Origin: Bombyx mori | Taxonomy: Eukaryota > Arthropoda > Insecta > Lepidoptera > Bombycidae | Length of the DNA stretch: 64,000 bases | Direction of reading: 5' to 3' | Assembly (NCBI RefSeq): GCF_030269925.1 | Contig: NC_085130.1 | Coordinates: forward strand, 2,616,501 to 2,680,500 | In this document: piece after piece, positions 35,528 through 46,584 of the stretch | Numbering within the stretch: position 1 is the stretch's first letter | Layout of the letters: each line of letters opens with the position of its first letter | Translations under genes and position numbers: made by a program | The notes under the pieces: generated by a model | Databases searched by the model: none | What the model was told of the DNA's origin: nothing | What the model saw: only the letters and a program-made list of their open reading frames with translations

Positions 35528-35615
35528 GGGTGTTGGGATGAAATTTTACCTGTACAATTCGTTAAATGTAGTTCAGTCGAGAATTGCATACAGTAGCAGT
35601 AGTGTAGTTTAGTTA

Positions 35616-37157
35616 TCTATATATTAATACGTGAAGCAAAAACTTTGTATCCCTTTTTACGAAAATTGCGCGGACGGAGGAGTATGAAATTTTCCACACT
35701 TATAGAGAATACAGAGAAGAAGTGCACAATGCTAATATTTTTTTTAAATAATGCATGAAAGGTACATTAAGTCAATAAAGAAAACATTACACACACTACA
35801 TACCATGTATTTAACGCACACACGCATGCATGCTATTTATTGTCAAACTTTTGTTCTTGACGTCTGTGGTCAAATTGAGAATAGATTAAAATATATTGTT
35901 TGTCTTTATTAATGTTTTTTATAGTGTAGCCTTGGTGAAAGGAGAATGCCCATTGTAGTATGGAATTTGGTTTCAGTTTGTGCTCTCATGTAACTTACCT
36001 CATTTTGTAGGGTTTAATATGTTTATTCAATTATAAAAAAAATTAAATCTCTAGTTCGCCGGATTTGCTAGTAAAAGACCAATGAAGTTTTTAGAATTAA
36101 GTTATTTTTTGTACAAGACAGCAGTGGGTATTTTTTGATTATGCTGAATTCCTAAATACTTAAAAACATACGTATAAAGTATTTTATTAATGAAAACATG
36201 TATATATTATAGTATAAACTTATTTAGCTAGCATAGTATTGTGTGGCTAGGGCCACTACGTTCATTCGTGAAGTAAAGGTTGCGGAACTATTGCGGAAAT
36301 TCAAAATAAAACAAAAATAGACATAAAATAATTTATTTGTCATATTGTGCAGATGTATCATTGTACCTAACCCAGCCCAGCCTAACATAGACACAACAGC
36401 CCACAGTTCGATTGCCAACGAGATAGCTGTAGTAATAATCATGCATTAATAGTATTAGCAACGTTTTCATCACGATTGAATAATAAGTACGTATGATAAA
36501 TAAATTAATTCTGCCCCCTATATGCCTGAACTTCTGCCTAACAAAATAGGTAACGAATAATATGATCGAAACACACGATATAACTCAATCGGAAACATGA
36601 AAAACGGCGTCAGTAAATCAAAATAATATTGTTAGGTAGGTACTTGTCAAATGTCAGTAGCAGTAGTAGTTGTATTTTTCCAAGTGGAAAGGCAAAGGTA
36701 TCATACCATACATAATCTTTTATAATTTTTTTTATAAAAAAATATAAAAGATATAAATATTTTGCCAATTGAATTAACTAATTTAATTTCATGCCAATTG
36801 ATTAATGTCTCAAATTAATCAACTTCATTTCATTTCACTTCATATTATCATTTTTTTAAAAGATTAGGCTGTATGAATTAATATCTTTGCCGTTCCATTG
36901 GGAAAATTGAACTGCTAGTTTTTAAATTACTAATTGTTTTAATCTTCTATATCCGGCGAAGTTATAACTTAATATTTTTGAGGAAATTGTTAAAAATAAA
37001 AATTTAATTTTTAATATATATTCGATCGGAGCAACACGAAACCAAAAATGGGCAATCTCCTTTGTGATTATAGAAGTATAAAATACAATCATAATAGTGT
37101 ACAAAGTTACAATTCCAATTAATTATAGTCGAATTTCGACTACTGCGGGACCTCTAG
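35616..37157 (+). mobile_element. Helitron (family A) carrying a nested Spy-like element
   Basis: Starts TCTATATATTAATACGTGAA and ends with the hairpin AGTCGAATTTCGACT and CTAG, like the ~415-bp copies at 27.8 and 56.9 kb. It is enlarged to 1542 bp by a single insertion at 35941-37060. Confidence 0.85.
35941..37060. mobile_element. Spy-like TIR transposon between AAA and TTT, no target duplication
   Basis: The left end GGAGAATGCCCATT is mirrored by the right end (aatgggcaatctcc), and ggaatttggtttc / gaaaccaaaaatggg extend the similarity inwards. The uninterrupted Helitron reads gcgaaatttgtgatt; here it is ggtgaaa-[insert]-tttgtgatt, with no base lost or duplicated. Insertion between AAA and TTT without duplication is the published signature of Spy elements. 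No transposase ORF is visible, so it is non-autonomous. Confidence 0.7.
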
Positions 37158-37257
37158 TTCATGTTTAAAACGTGTTTTACGGCTTAATCTCGTATTTGTA
37201 AGCTCGCATTACGGTTTTGCGATGCTTTAAATGCTATACAGGTTTCGAGGTTTTATT

Positions 37258-37650
37258 GCCCTTGTAGGCAGACGAGCATACGGCCCACCTGATGGTGAGT
37301 GGTTACCGTCGCCCATGGTTTTCAGCAATGCGAGGAGCAGAGCCAAGCCGCCGCCTACCGTTAAGTACTCTTCACAAGCCTCGTTTGAAGAAGGACATGT
37401 CATAGCGCTCGGGAAACACCGTGGAGGGGAGCTCATTCCATAGCCGGATGGTACGTGGCAAAAAAGATCTCTGGAAACGCGCTGTGGATGAACGCAATGG
37501 CTCCAGGTAGTATGGATGAACTCTCCTCTGGTGGCGGGCGGTGCCATAATAAAAACGAGATGATGGTATCATCTCAAGCAATTCTTCAAAACACGATTGC
37601 CCGATATTGTTCAGGTCGCGAACGATTGTCATGTCCATGGACATGTTAAC
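37258..37650 (-). mobile_element. LINE 3' end (WNELPSTVFPE family)
   Basis: Minus-strand translation gives the C-terminal part of a reverse transcriptase: FEELLEMIPSSRFYYGTAR, YYLEPLRSSTARFQRSFLP, RTIRLWNELPSTVFPERYDM, FFKRGL. It continues into the 3'UTR motif gatggtgagtggttaccgtc. The family matches the jockey/CR1 group by motif. 5'-truncated at about 37650. Confidence 0.7.
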
Positions 37651-37794
37651 GGTCCAACTTTGAATGATATAATAATGACGGTATTATCATATTGAGGGGT
37701 GGATTGAGGGGTGGCTTTGTGGTTTAAGCGTCATTATCGGAACTTTACAGGAGAACCATTTAAAGTTTAGAATATGGAAAAAATATCATCACTA

Positions 37795-38010
37795 CATAGT
37801 ATAAAACAAAGTCGCTTTCTCTGTTCCTATATCTGTCTGTCCTTATGTATGTATATATCTTTAAAATTACGCAACGGATTTTGATGCGGATTTTTTAAAT
37901 AGATAGAGTGATTAAAGAGGAAGGTTTATATGTATAATAACATCCATTAAATAGTGGAGAAATCAATAATAAATTACAGTTTCCGAAGCGAAGCGAGGGC
38001 GGGTCGCTAG
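37795..38010 (+). mobile_element. CTAG-ended short element (Helitron-like)
   Basis: Begins tagtataaaacaaagtcgct, contains ttgatgcggattttttaaat and ends gcgggtcgCTAG. A second copy is at 45665-45870. Confidence 0.65.
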
Positions 38011-38125
38011 TAACAAAAAAATCATCAGCTATTTGAATGGAGTAAACATAATTGAAGTTCAATTAAAAACATCGAACTGTTGGTGATATCTAATACCAAA
38101 TAAAACGCACCTTTAATTACAAAGA

Positions 38126-38452
38126 TAAATGTCGCATAACCCACGTCACTACGGATCCTCCCGATCCACTAACGGTGCTTTTAGGTACCGCAAGCACCGG
38201 TCATCGTTCTCGTCGAACCCGTTGCTTGCGACGAAGGGCTCGGCGAGTAAGTTAACCCACAGACACAGCCCACTGAGTTTCTCTCCGGATCTTCTCAGTG
38301 GGTCGCGTTTCCGACCCGGTGGTAGATTCTGCGAAGCACTGCTCTTGCTAGGGTTCGTGTTAGCAACATCGTTAGGTTTGAGCCCCGTGAGCTCACCTAC
38401 TAATTAAGGTTACGCTGAAATGGTCTCTCTAGACCACCAGCTTGGGTAGAAA
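38126..38452 (+). mobile_element. LINE 3' end (BMC1-like, tentative)
   Basis: Longest plus-strand copy of this tail: ccgatccactaacggtgctt, ctccggatcttctcagtggg, gcgaagcactgctcttgcta, and ending in ctagaccaccagcttgggtag and an A tract. Confidence 0.65.
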
Positions 38453-38846
38453 AAGTCGCTTAAACGACATAGCCTTTAACTCCTTAATATACATAATAAT
38501 TTGGATGGATAATAACGGAACGTTTGAAATGTGCGTGGAATGGAACGTTAAAGTGTGAGTGAGAGAGGACAATAAGAAAGGGAGAAAACAATGTAAAAAG
38601 CAAGATGGCGTGGACGATTGACTGAGCAACTTGTTTAAATGTATGAATAAAATTTAAATCGGGATTCTTCTAAAAAAGTCTACTAAAGTCTCAGTAAATT
38701 TCCATCATTTTACTTGGACGTTACTCATCTCAAATCCATCTAAGTTTCATTCCATTTTATTTCGCTCATTTTAGTCCTATTAAATTAGTTTCAAATAAAA
38801 TATATTTCCTTTATTTTACGTCATTTAACATAAGATATAAAAATGT

Positions 38847-40107
38847 ACCGTAAAATGGGGCGATTAGGGACAAATTCCAACTTTATGAGCAATTTTAAGG
38901 TAGTTGTTGATGTATATAATGCTATATCAGGATCAAAATGATTGAGTCTTGGGGGCATCTTTGTTGTCTAATTTAAAATTATGCAACTAGCATTTCAGTT
39001 TAAGCAAAAAATGCAAAAATAGGTGTAATCCCTATTTACCCCAAAATTGCGGTTAATTGGGACGAAATGAGAAATTTGCTAGGGTTGGCACTACTTTTAT
39101 TTTTATATATAGTTTTATTTTATTTTATTATTTAGTTGCACCAACAAAGTGATCATCAATAAAAAAATTTGAAAAACTGACAAAAGTACATGGCAGACAT
39201 CACCTCAATTATAGGTGCAATCGACAGTGCATTAACAACAAAATATATATATAGTGGGCTTTCTTAGAAACGGTTTATATTTCTCCGTTCTTGGTAAGTA
39301 CTTAGGGGCTGATATTTCTATCTAGGTTAAGAGATTAGGTGTGTCGGTTATTCCATGGATTAATCAGATGAATACCCACCCCCACTCTGAACAAATATTA
39401 AATATTTTATTATGTATTACTTAGACATTTTTGTCCACCTTGAGATTTCATTGATCTTGTTACATGTCTCTGCAAAATCGACTTACTTATATTAAATTGC
39501 TTATCTATTTCAACTAAAGACTTATTCCCAATTTCGCTTCGAATAAACCAGATTTTAACCAACAAATTTAAAAAATATTGTTATAACTACATAGACAACC
39601 CTACAAACCTGTACCTATTTATACTTAGGTCGTTTCCATTTCACGTATTCTCATCCCAATTGACCCCTTTTTCGTTGTTATTTGTACCTAAGACGTCCCC
39701 AATATCCCCAAAAACAACAGATTTTTACATGTATTTTTATTTAATCAAATACATTAAAACCAATAACAACTGAGACTTACCTTTAATATATATGCTGGTT
39801 CAAACACTAAATAACGTTTATAAATCATAGTCGTCTTCTATTATTATCAAACAAATAAAAGAGAGCAAAGTTTCTAGCACTAAAATAATTACCACCACAG
39901 GAAGTTAATTTGAAACGCGATTTTTTATAAGTTAGCAGCTATTATCATGCATATTCAGAGTTGTTTTGTGAACTTTCAACATTCTACTATTAAACTACAA
40001 AAAATGGAAGATTTTGCAACGAATATAAAACTTATATTGAGCGTCGAAAGATTTTCCCGGTTTTTTCCCGATTCGCCTCTCAATCCCTAATCGCCCCATT
40101 TTACCGG
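38847..40107. mobile_element. 1.26-kb TIR element (CCGTAAAATGGGGCGATTAG)
   Basis: The left terminus CCGTAAAATGGGGCGATTAG is mirrored by the right terminus ctaatcgccccattttaccg, about 25 bp, with TA outside each end. Subterminal inverted motifs (ggttaattgggacgaaatg at 39052-39070 and catcccaattgacccc near 39653-39668) support a structured transposon. No ORF over 60 codons, so it is non-autonomous. The superfamily is not certain. Confidence 0.8.
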
Positions 40108-40448
40108 TATACCTTTAATATAATAATAAGTCAAGACTTTATAAATTTGACGCTGGTAACACAGCATCGCATGAAGAAGATTGCAGTAATGAAAAAAAAT
40201 CAAAACATAAACTATATTTTGGGCACAATTTTATCCATTTAATTCTAACTTAAATTACTATCAAATGTATATAGTTTCTCATATTTCCTCTATTTATAAT
40301 ATTTTTATTACACAAATTTCAAAGTGATCTTCATATGAGTCATACTAATTGATTTTTTGAAATTTAATAATACCATCAATAATACCTGCGTAATAAATTT
40401 GCAGGGTTGTTATAATAATAACAATTTTTGATATTGAAAATGTAGAAT

Positions 40449-40767
40449 AAAATATTATAAAGCTGAAGAGTTTGTTTGTTTGAACGCGCTAATATGAGGA
40501 AGTACTGGTCCGATTTGAAAAATTCTTTCAGTGTTAGATAACCCATTTATTGAGGAAGGCTATAGGCATATATATGACATCACGGTAAGACCAATACAAG
40601 TGGAGGAGCACCAATAAAGAATGTTTCAAAATAGGGGTTTAAATAGTTCCTTAGCAATCTCTAATTCAAAAATATTTTCATTTTCTACGTGAATGAAGTG
40701 GGGGGTAAAATTTAGCGTTATGCCAAAGTAACTGTTCCACGCGGACGGAGTCGCGGGCAAAAGCTAG
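40449..40767 (+). mobile_element. Helitron-like element (GGCAAAAGCTAG end)
   Basis: The 5' part (attataaagctgaagag, ggtccgatttgaaaaattc) resembles the lepidopteran Helitron at 49290. The 3' end cgcggacggagtcgcgggca is a hairpin (CGCG arms) followed by aaagCTAG and T. Confidence 0.7.
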
Positions 40768-41217
40768 TGTAGAATAACATACCACATATTTTACAAATAG
40801 AAAGGACAATTGTAAATGTACAAAAAAGGAATTAAGCAATCATTGAGATAGTTATGTCATGAGATTCAGACATACATGTATTTTATAGTCTAGATTAATA
40901 AAAACAAATGACATTCAGAAATAAACACAACTTTATTCACATTAAAACTACACACAAGCCTCTTAATAGCGATATTTATGTTTTTTTTTACATTTTTTGA
41001 CATATTGCTAATTAAATTTTAATATAATAAATACGTAACGAGTATTTTACAAAGGTGTTGCCATGTTGACGTCGCGGTAAAATCGAATGAAGCATTCTCT
41101 TCGTTATTCCTGCCACTGGCAATGGAGAAAATGCATGACAAATCGAACGAGGTATTAAATATTTAAATCAAAACTCTTCCCAGTAGCAACATAGTTAAAA
41201 CAATTGTGTAACTTTCA

Positions 41218-41350
41218 AGCCGGATCTTCTCAGTGGGTCGCGGTTCCGATCCGGTGGTAGATTCAGCGAAGCACTGCTCTTGCTAGGGCCAGTAAGCTCA
41301 CCTACCAATCCGTAATTAGTTGGAATATCCCATACGCTACCAACGAACTA
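41218..41350 (+). mobile_element. LINE 3' fragment (BMC1-like, tentative)
   Basis: ccggatcttctcagtgggtc and ggtggtagattcagcgaagc, then a decayed tail. Confidence 0.6.
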
Positions 41351-41558
41351 AATTCCCCTAAATTCTCAATGTTGCCAGACTTTAAAATTCTTACTAAAAC
41401 GATACACAGATTACACTAAAACTAAATTAAAACAGAAACAAAAAACAAAAAAAGATGGCCGATTTATCTCGCGATTTAATTTCGTTACAATTCATCACCA
41501 CGTTCCATTCGCCAAGCGCTGATAACGAACGAATCTTATTAGTCTAATGATAATAAGT

Positions 41559-44500
41559 CTAATAAGGACCGTTCTCAGATTTGGTCAAATCTGATGCGTT
41601 GTCGTCATAGCCAAGGTCGGTTTCGACCGGTTCCACTGAGATCCTGGGCTTGAAGCCACGCTCATCAGCTTCGTACTCTACCACCTGGGAAAGAGAAGGT
41701 TTTAGAACGCTAGAAACTCCCACTTTGAGATATAAGTTGTAAGGCCTCAGTATAGTTACAACGGCTGCCCCTCCCTTCAAACCGAAACGCATTACTGCTT
41801 TACGGCAGAAATAGGCAGGACGGTGGTACCTACCCGTGCGGACTCACAAGAGGTCCTACCACCAGTAATTTATTATTTATTACACGATATTATTCCTTCA
41901 CCGTGGAAGTCAATCGTGCACATTTGTTGAGTACGTATTTCATTACAAAAAACTTAAAGGTTATTTCTATTGTCTTCGAGTTACCTTTTGAGGATCGCTT
42001 CAAAAATTTGATTGGCTATTTTGGAACTAAAAACAATCAAAATAAGTCACCTGTTTAGTGCCATCTGGGAGTACCACGAAATACGTTCCTTCGGCCCGAT
42101 TCTCTTGTCTCGACTCCGCGTGTCCGAAGTCACTGCCGCTGACATAGTCGTTTACTTTGTAAGCGAAATCGTAATTAGCCGGTTCCTGGAAGAAAGAGCT
42201 CTGAACTATTCCGGGATAGAGAATGGTCTTACGAAAATACAGAGAAATGACTAAAGCGTTGTGACAATTTTATCGTATTAAAAAACTAAATTTTAATGTG
42301 AATCTTTATAACTAGCTGACCCGGCAGACTTCGTAGTGCCTCAATCGATAAATAAAAGACCTTAGCCTTTGTATAAAATAAACTTAACAAAAGGAATCCG
42401 TCCGACGGGGACACATCAAAGAGCGTTTTCATATTTATTTACCTTTTAAACCTTCTATGGACTTCCAAAAATAATTCAAGACCAAAATTAGCCAAATCGG
42501 TCCAGCCGTTCTCGAGTTTTAGTAAGACTAACGAACAGCAATTCATTTTTATATATATAGATGTACTCCCCCCAAAATCGCTGGAAACTGTAAAAGCCGC
42601 AATGAACTTACAATTGTGAATTTCATTGCAACTTAAGCAGTTAGAACAACGGGAAAACCAATTCACAAATGGGTCAATTCGTGTCGATATAAACAAAGAG
42701 CATATACGTGTTTTGATTAATTTTGTGTTTTTAAGGAAAATATGTAGTAACCGATCGAATGTTTCTCATTTAATTGAACACTCAATTGAATCACACATTG
42801 TGTAACTATGAATAATAACGCGATGGGTTCTAAATCCCACAGATATCAGTTAAACTAATAATAATGCGAACTTAAAACGTATTCACGGGTAATTTCTGTA
42901 ATAATAGTGCAGAAAAAATGAAGCCCGCAATTATTTTTTTTATTGCTTAGATGGGTGGACGAGCTCACAACCCACCTGGTGTTAAGTGAATACTGGAGCC
43001 CGTAGACATTTACAACGCAAATGCGCAACCCACCTTGAGATATAAGTTCTAAAGTCTCAGTATAGCTACAACGGCTGCCCCACCCTTCAAACTGAAACGC
43101 ATTACTGCTTCACGACAGAAATAGGCAGGGTGGTGGTACCTACTACCAATGACGAACCGTGAGCTCGTAAAAGATACTTACATCCAGATCCATATAGGGA
43201 ATAGCTGTTACCTGATTCAGTTCTTCCAAAGCCGCTCTGGCGTATTCATAGCTCTGGTCGTTTAGGGCCGAATATTGTTCCGGTATACCGTACTGGTCTG
43301 ATGGCATGGAGTCGCGCGCTGACGGTACGCCATAGGCATGAGAAGGCGACGTTCTGGGACAAGCGGAGCAAGTTATTTTTAACGATATTTATGAAGTAAC
43401 TAGCTGTACCCACCCTTCCGCTTCAGCGGGCATTTAAAATTAACATTATTATTTCTCACCCCCACAAAGATTCTCATCATTAACGCCCCCGCAATTGGTG
43501 TAGGGAGTCCAACACCCGTATTAAAAATATTAGCCTATCCATTAAGTACATGTATTTTCTACATGGATACCTAGTTTCAAGCCAATCGGATGTACGGTTC
43601 AGTAGTTATAACGGAACATCCGTAAAAACCACTGTAGATTTATATATTAGTATAGATTTGATACATGTTATTTGTGGTCTTATTTTCCTTATACTACTTT
43701 AGGGGGATCGGCTCCTTTAAGTTATCTGCGTCAAGAATTTCGATTCTGAGTTGTTACACTGTCAAGCTGGGCCTCTCTCTTTAAGTGTTGGTCATATTGG
43801 GCCACAATGCCCGTGGGATGCCGATTTCTGGGCCCTTCTTCAGATAGTTCCAGCGCCCAATGACCCACGTAATCTCTAAGTTTCACGTACCGTCTAAGAC
43901 GAGTCTCTGTGAGTTTGTGAACCATTGCGGCGATCTTAGAACTTCCCCTTACGATTTCATTTCTCCCCAATCGAGTCTGATTACACTACTTGAATTGAAT
44001 GCAAATTTGCAACAAAATAATAATAATCAATCACCAGTACGGAGTATTGTGGCGTGTACATCCTCGGACGAAAATCGAAATGAGTCCTCAGCCTAAACAG
44101 CGACTTGGTTATGACAGCAAACGGCAGTTAATAAGCAACGGTAACCGTTCACTATTGATTGGTCATCTAATAATAAAGCGAATGGTCGGTCTTTCGCTTC
44201 TTTTAAAACGACTACATAGACATTACAATGTTAATAATCCCGCAACCCACATGAGAATATAAGAAACAAACCTGCCAGATGCATAAGTAGATGCAATAGC
44301 CTTAGTCTTCAGTTCAGAATCAGTGGGAGCTCCGTATTCTTGAGATAGTCCCCTGGCGGAAGGAGTTCCATATGTCTCTGACAAGCCTCTCTGACTCGGA
44401 GTACCGTACGTTGAAGACAATGATTTGAATCCTTGAGAAGCACTAGGTACACCGTACGAAGTGGACGGAGCATCGAACTGTCCTGATTTAGGGGCGCCGT

Positions 44501-46539
44501 AGCTTTGAGAAGGTGAATTCCTGGCGGCGAAAGATTTGAAAGAGTTCTTTGGAGCACCGTAACTTTGAGAAACGTCGTTCGAACGGCCTGAAGGCACACC
44601 ATATTTGCGAGATAACGCTTGGTTGCGGGCTTGTTTCTGAGAGCGATGGTCATGGTTTCTTTGAGGCACGCCGTAATTCTCGGAAGGTGTACGTACTTCA
44701 GGGGTACCATATTGAGATGACGGTGCATGTTCCACTGCATAAGAGTCAACGTTCGCTCCGGAAAAGTCTTGGGGAGGTCCATATTCCAGAGACGGAGAGC
44801 CACGAGCATTAGGAGCACCGTAAACTTGAGATGGTTTTGAATTGGCACGAGCGTTAGGTAGACCGTAGTCTTGGGAAAGTTTGAGATTTGATCGAGATTT
44901 AGGCGCTCCATACTCTTGGGATAGACTACGGCTAGGTAGACCGTATTCCTGGGACACCCTTCCCGAAGATGGAAGATAGTTTAATGAAGATTTGGCGCTT
45001 GGGGGGCCGTATTCTGTTGAAGGGGTATTTCGGAAAGAGCCGGCTTGAGGTACCCCGTACTCTTGAGACAGAGATCTTTGGAATTCGTCGTCGCCATGGT
45101 CGTGGTCGTGGTGGGATGATCTCGATAACGAATAACTGTCACTGGAATCATATAATTTGATAAATTTTAATTCGATTTTTTTTTCCATCTTTGTAGATGA
45201 GTTTCTTAATAGTTAGACCAAAGCAATTGAACAATTCGAATCCTATTTCTAAATAAAAGCAAAGGGGCATGTGAAATGGTGAAATGGAACATTACAGGCT
45301 GAGCTATATAATCAATCGATCAATCAAAACAACAAAATAAAAAAATATAAAAAAATCAATCAAAAGCCCTTTATCTTGAACCTTTAGGACTCTCGATTTA
45401 GTTTTTGTATATTTTACAGAATGTCTCTCAGTTCATAGTGCCTATCGGCCTAGGGTTCCAAAATCTTCCATTGTTTAGCAAACCCTCCTTCAGTTAGGTA
45501 GGTATTATATGATACCCGGTATTATAACATCGACTCTTATATATTATGATGTTATGTCGAAATGGTAACTTACACAGGTGGCTCGGCTAAAACAGCAGAC
45601 AGCAAGCAAAGCAGTGGAATGATAACCTGGAATGTATTAAATTCGATATAATTAATCCATAAGAATAGTATAAAACAAAGTCGCTTTCTCTGTCCCTATA
45701 TCCCTATGTATGCTTTTAAGTCTTTAAAACTACGCAACGGATTTTGATGCGGTTTTTTTAAATAGATAAAGTGATTGAAGAGGAAGGTTTATATGTATAA
45801 CATCCATTAAATAGTGGAGAAATCAATAATAAATTACAGATTCCGAAGCGAAGCGAAAGCGGGTCGCTAGTTAATCCATAAGACGAATGTTTTTGAATTG
45901 TGCGCTTCGGAAAATTGGACATGGAATTATTGGCTAATTTTAAGATGTTTGTGCTAACTGCGGGATCGATTTTTGAGCGACTTTCCGGCAGAGCGTATGA
46001 GGCCTTTTCGAGGCAAGATTTAACTTTTTTACAGTGGCTATGAGACCGGATAGGCCTCACAAAGGACCATTATTGAATATACCCATAGAAATGTGGGCAC
46101 GCTCGTCTCCCACAAAAAGCGATAGAATGCGGCTTTGACGACCACACCAGGGAACAGTCGCGTATGGGCCTAAATCGTATAACGCAGTTGACGTGTTAAC
46201 TATACAGCATACATTTTTTAATACGCTTTTATTAGCTTCAGACGTATGTATGTAACGGAATCTTTGAGCATGATTTTGACCCCCTTCAAAACGTCGGATT
46301 AACTCGAAATTCGGTATACTTATTAAGGAACGATGACAATACAATATTTAAAAAAATAAAAAAAAAGTTGAAAAAATTGAAATTCAACTAAAAAATAGAT
46401 AATAAATTTTAATAAATTTGAATTAAAAATAGTTTACTAAAAATTAATTTATTGTAAAAAAGCGCGTTTCATGTTAAACAAAAACAAGTTTCAATTAAAA
46501 CAGAGAGTACATAAGAACCATCATAAAACATACCTTCAT
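41559..46539 (-). CDS. Pro-resilin-like cuticular protein (gene 1)
   Basis: Minus-strand coding exons are 46534-46539, 45574-45626, 44272-45141, 43212-43353, 42051-42185 and 41559-41684, total 443 residues, with GT/AG sites and agreeing phases. Exon 1 encodes Met-Lys; exon 2 completes the signal peptide (VIIPLLCLLSAVLA). Exon 3 has a His/Asp patch and then 16 YGxP units (SQEYGAPKS-type); exon 4 adds two more. Exons 5 and 6 form the RR chitin-binding domain (about residues 358-415), split after LPDGTKQ and resuming VVEYEADERGFKPRI. YGAP repeats plus an RR domain are the layout of pro-resilin, an elastic extracellular protein cross-linked through tyrosines. Here the RR domain is C-terminal. Assignment as the true resilin orthologue is not claimed; it may be one of several pro-resilin-like paralogues. 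Confidence 0.88.
41706..41950 (-). mobile_element. Bm1 SINE, internal part, 25 bp from an exon
   Basis: Minus-strand Bm1 lacking its tail, starting about 41710 at cactttgagatataag and running through ccttcaccgtggaagtcaat to the start of the head. It occupies most of intron 5 of gene 1 just beyond the exon 6 acceptor. Confidence 0.85.
42312..42561 (-). mobile_element. Helitron-like element (reverse), 250 bp
   Basis: On the minus strand it starts TCTATATATATAAAAATGAA and ends gcagacttcgtagtgcc-like DNA reversed to gccgggtcagCTAG. It contains cggtccagccgttctcgag, common in lepidopteran Helitrons. Intron 4 of gene 1. Confidence 0.7.
42935..43145 (-). mobile_element. Bm1 SINE, tail half
   Basis: From tttttattgcttagatgggt to gggtggtggtacctac. 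Its inner end is about 65 bp from exon 4 of gene 1. Intron 4. Confidence 0.85.
43400..43656 (-). mobile_element. Helitron-like element (reverse), 257 bp
   Basis: On the minus strand it starts TCTATACTAATATATAAATC and ends gggtacagCTAG. The same family as 12948-13157. Intron 3 of gene 1, about 45 bp from exon 4. Confidence 0.7.
43700..44260. other. Intron 3 of gene 1, unexplained open frame inside
   Basis: A minus-strand frame from about 43970 to 43731 is open for about 79 codons (including RYVKLRDYVGHWALELSEEG). It begins at a non-ATG codon. I recognise no domain, and splice sites that would include it are not obvious. Possibly a relic of a mobile element or a cryptic exon. Confidence 0.3.
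45665..45870 (+). mobile_element. CTAG-ended element flanked by a 13-bp direct repeat
   Basis: Second copy of the 37795-38010 family, from atagtataaaacaaagtcgc to gcgggtcgCTAG. It is flanked by TTAATCCATAAGA at 45652-45664 and 45871-45883. Intron 1 of the gene 1 CDS, about 25 bp from exon 2. Confidence 0.75.
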
Positions 46540-46565
46540 TCTGATGTTATTCAAGATCAGTAAAT
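46534..46565 (-). other. Exon of gene 1 with 5'UTR and the Met-Lys start
   Basis: A minus-strand acceptor (tttgttacag) at 46566 precedes ATTTACTG, and the ATGAAG start is followed by donor gtatgt. So this exon is not the transcription start, and a non-coding exon lies upstream. Confidence 0.55.
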
Positions 46566-46584
46566 CTGTAACAAAAAAAAACAC

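Noticed and set aside
44309..44911. 200-codon minus frame overlapping the pro-resilin repeat exon, and plus-strand frames there
   Set aside because: Alternative frames of a biased repeat exon; the YGxP frame has splice phase and signal peptide support.
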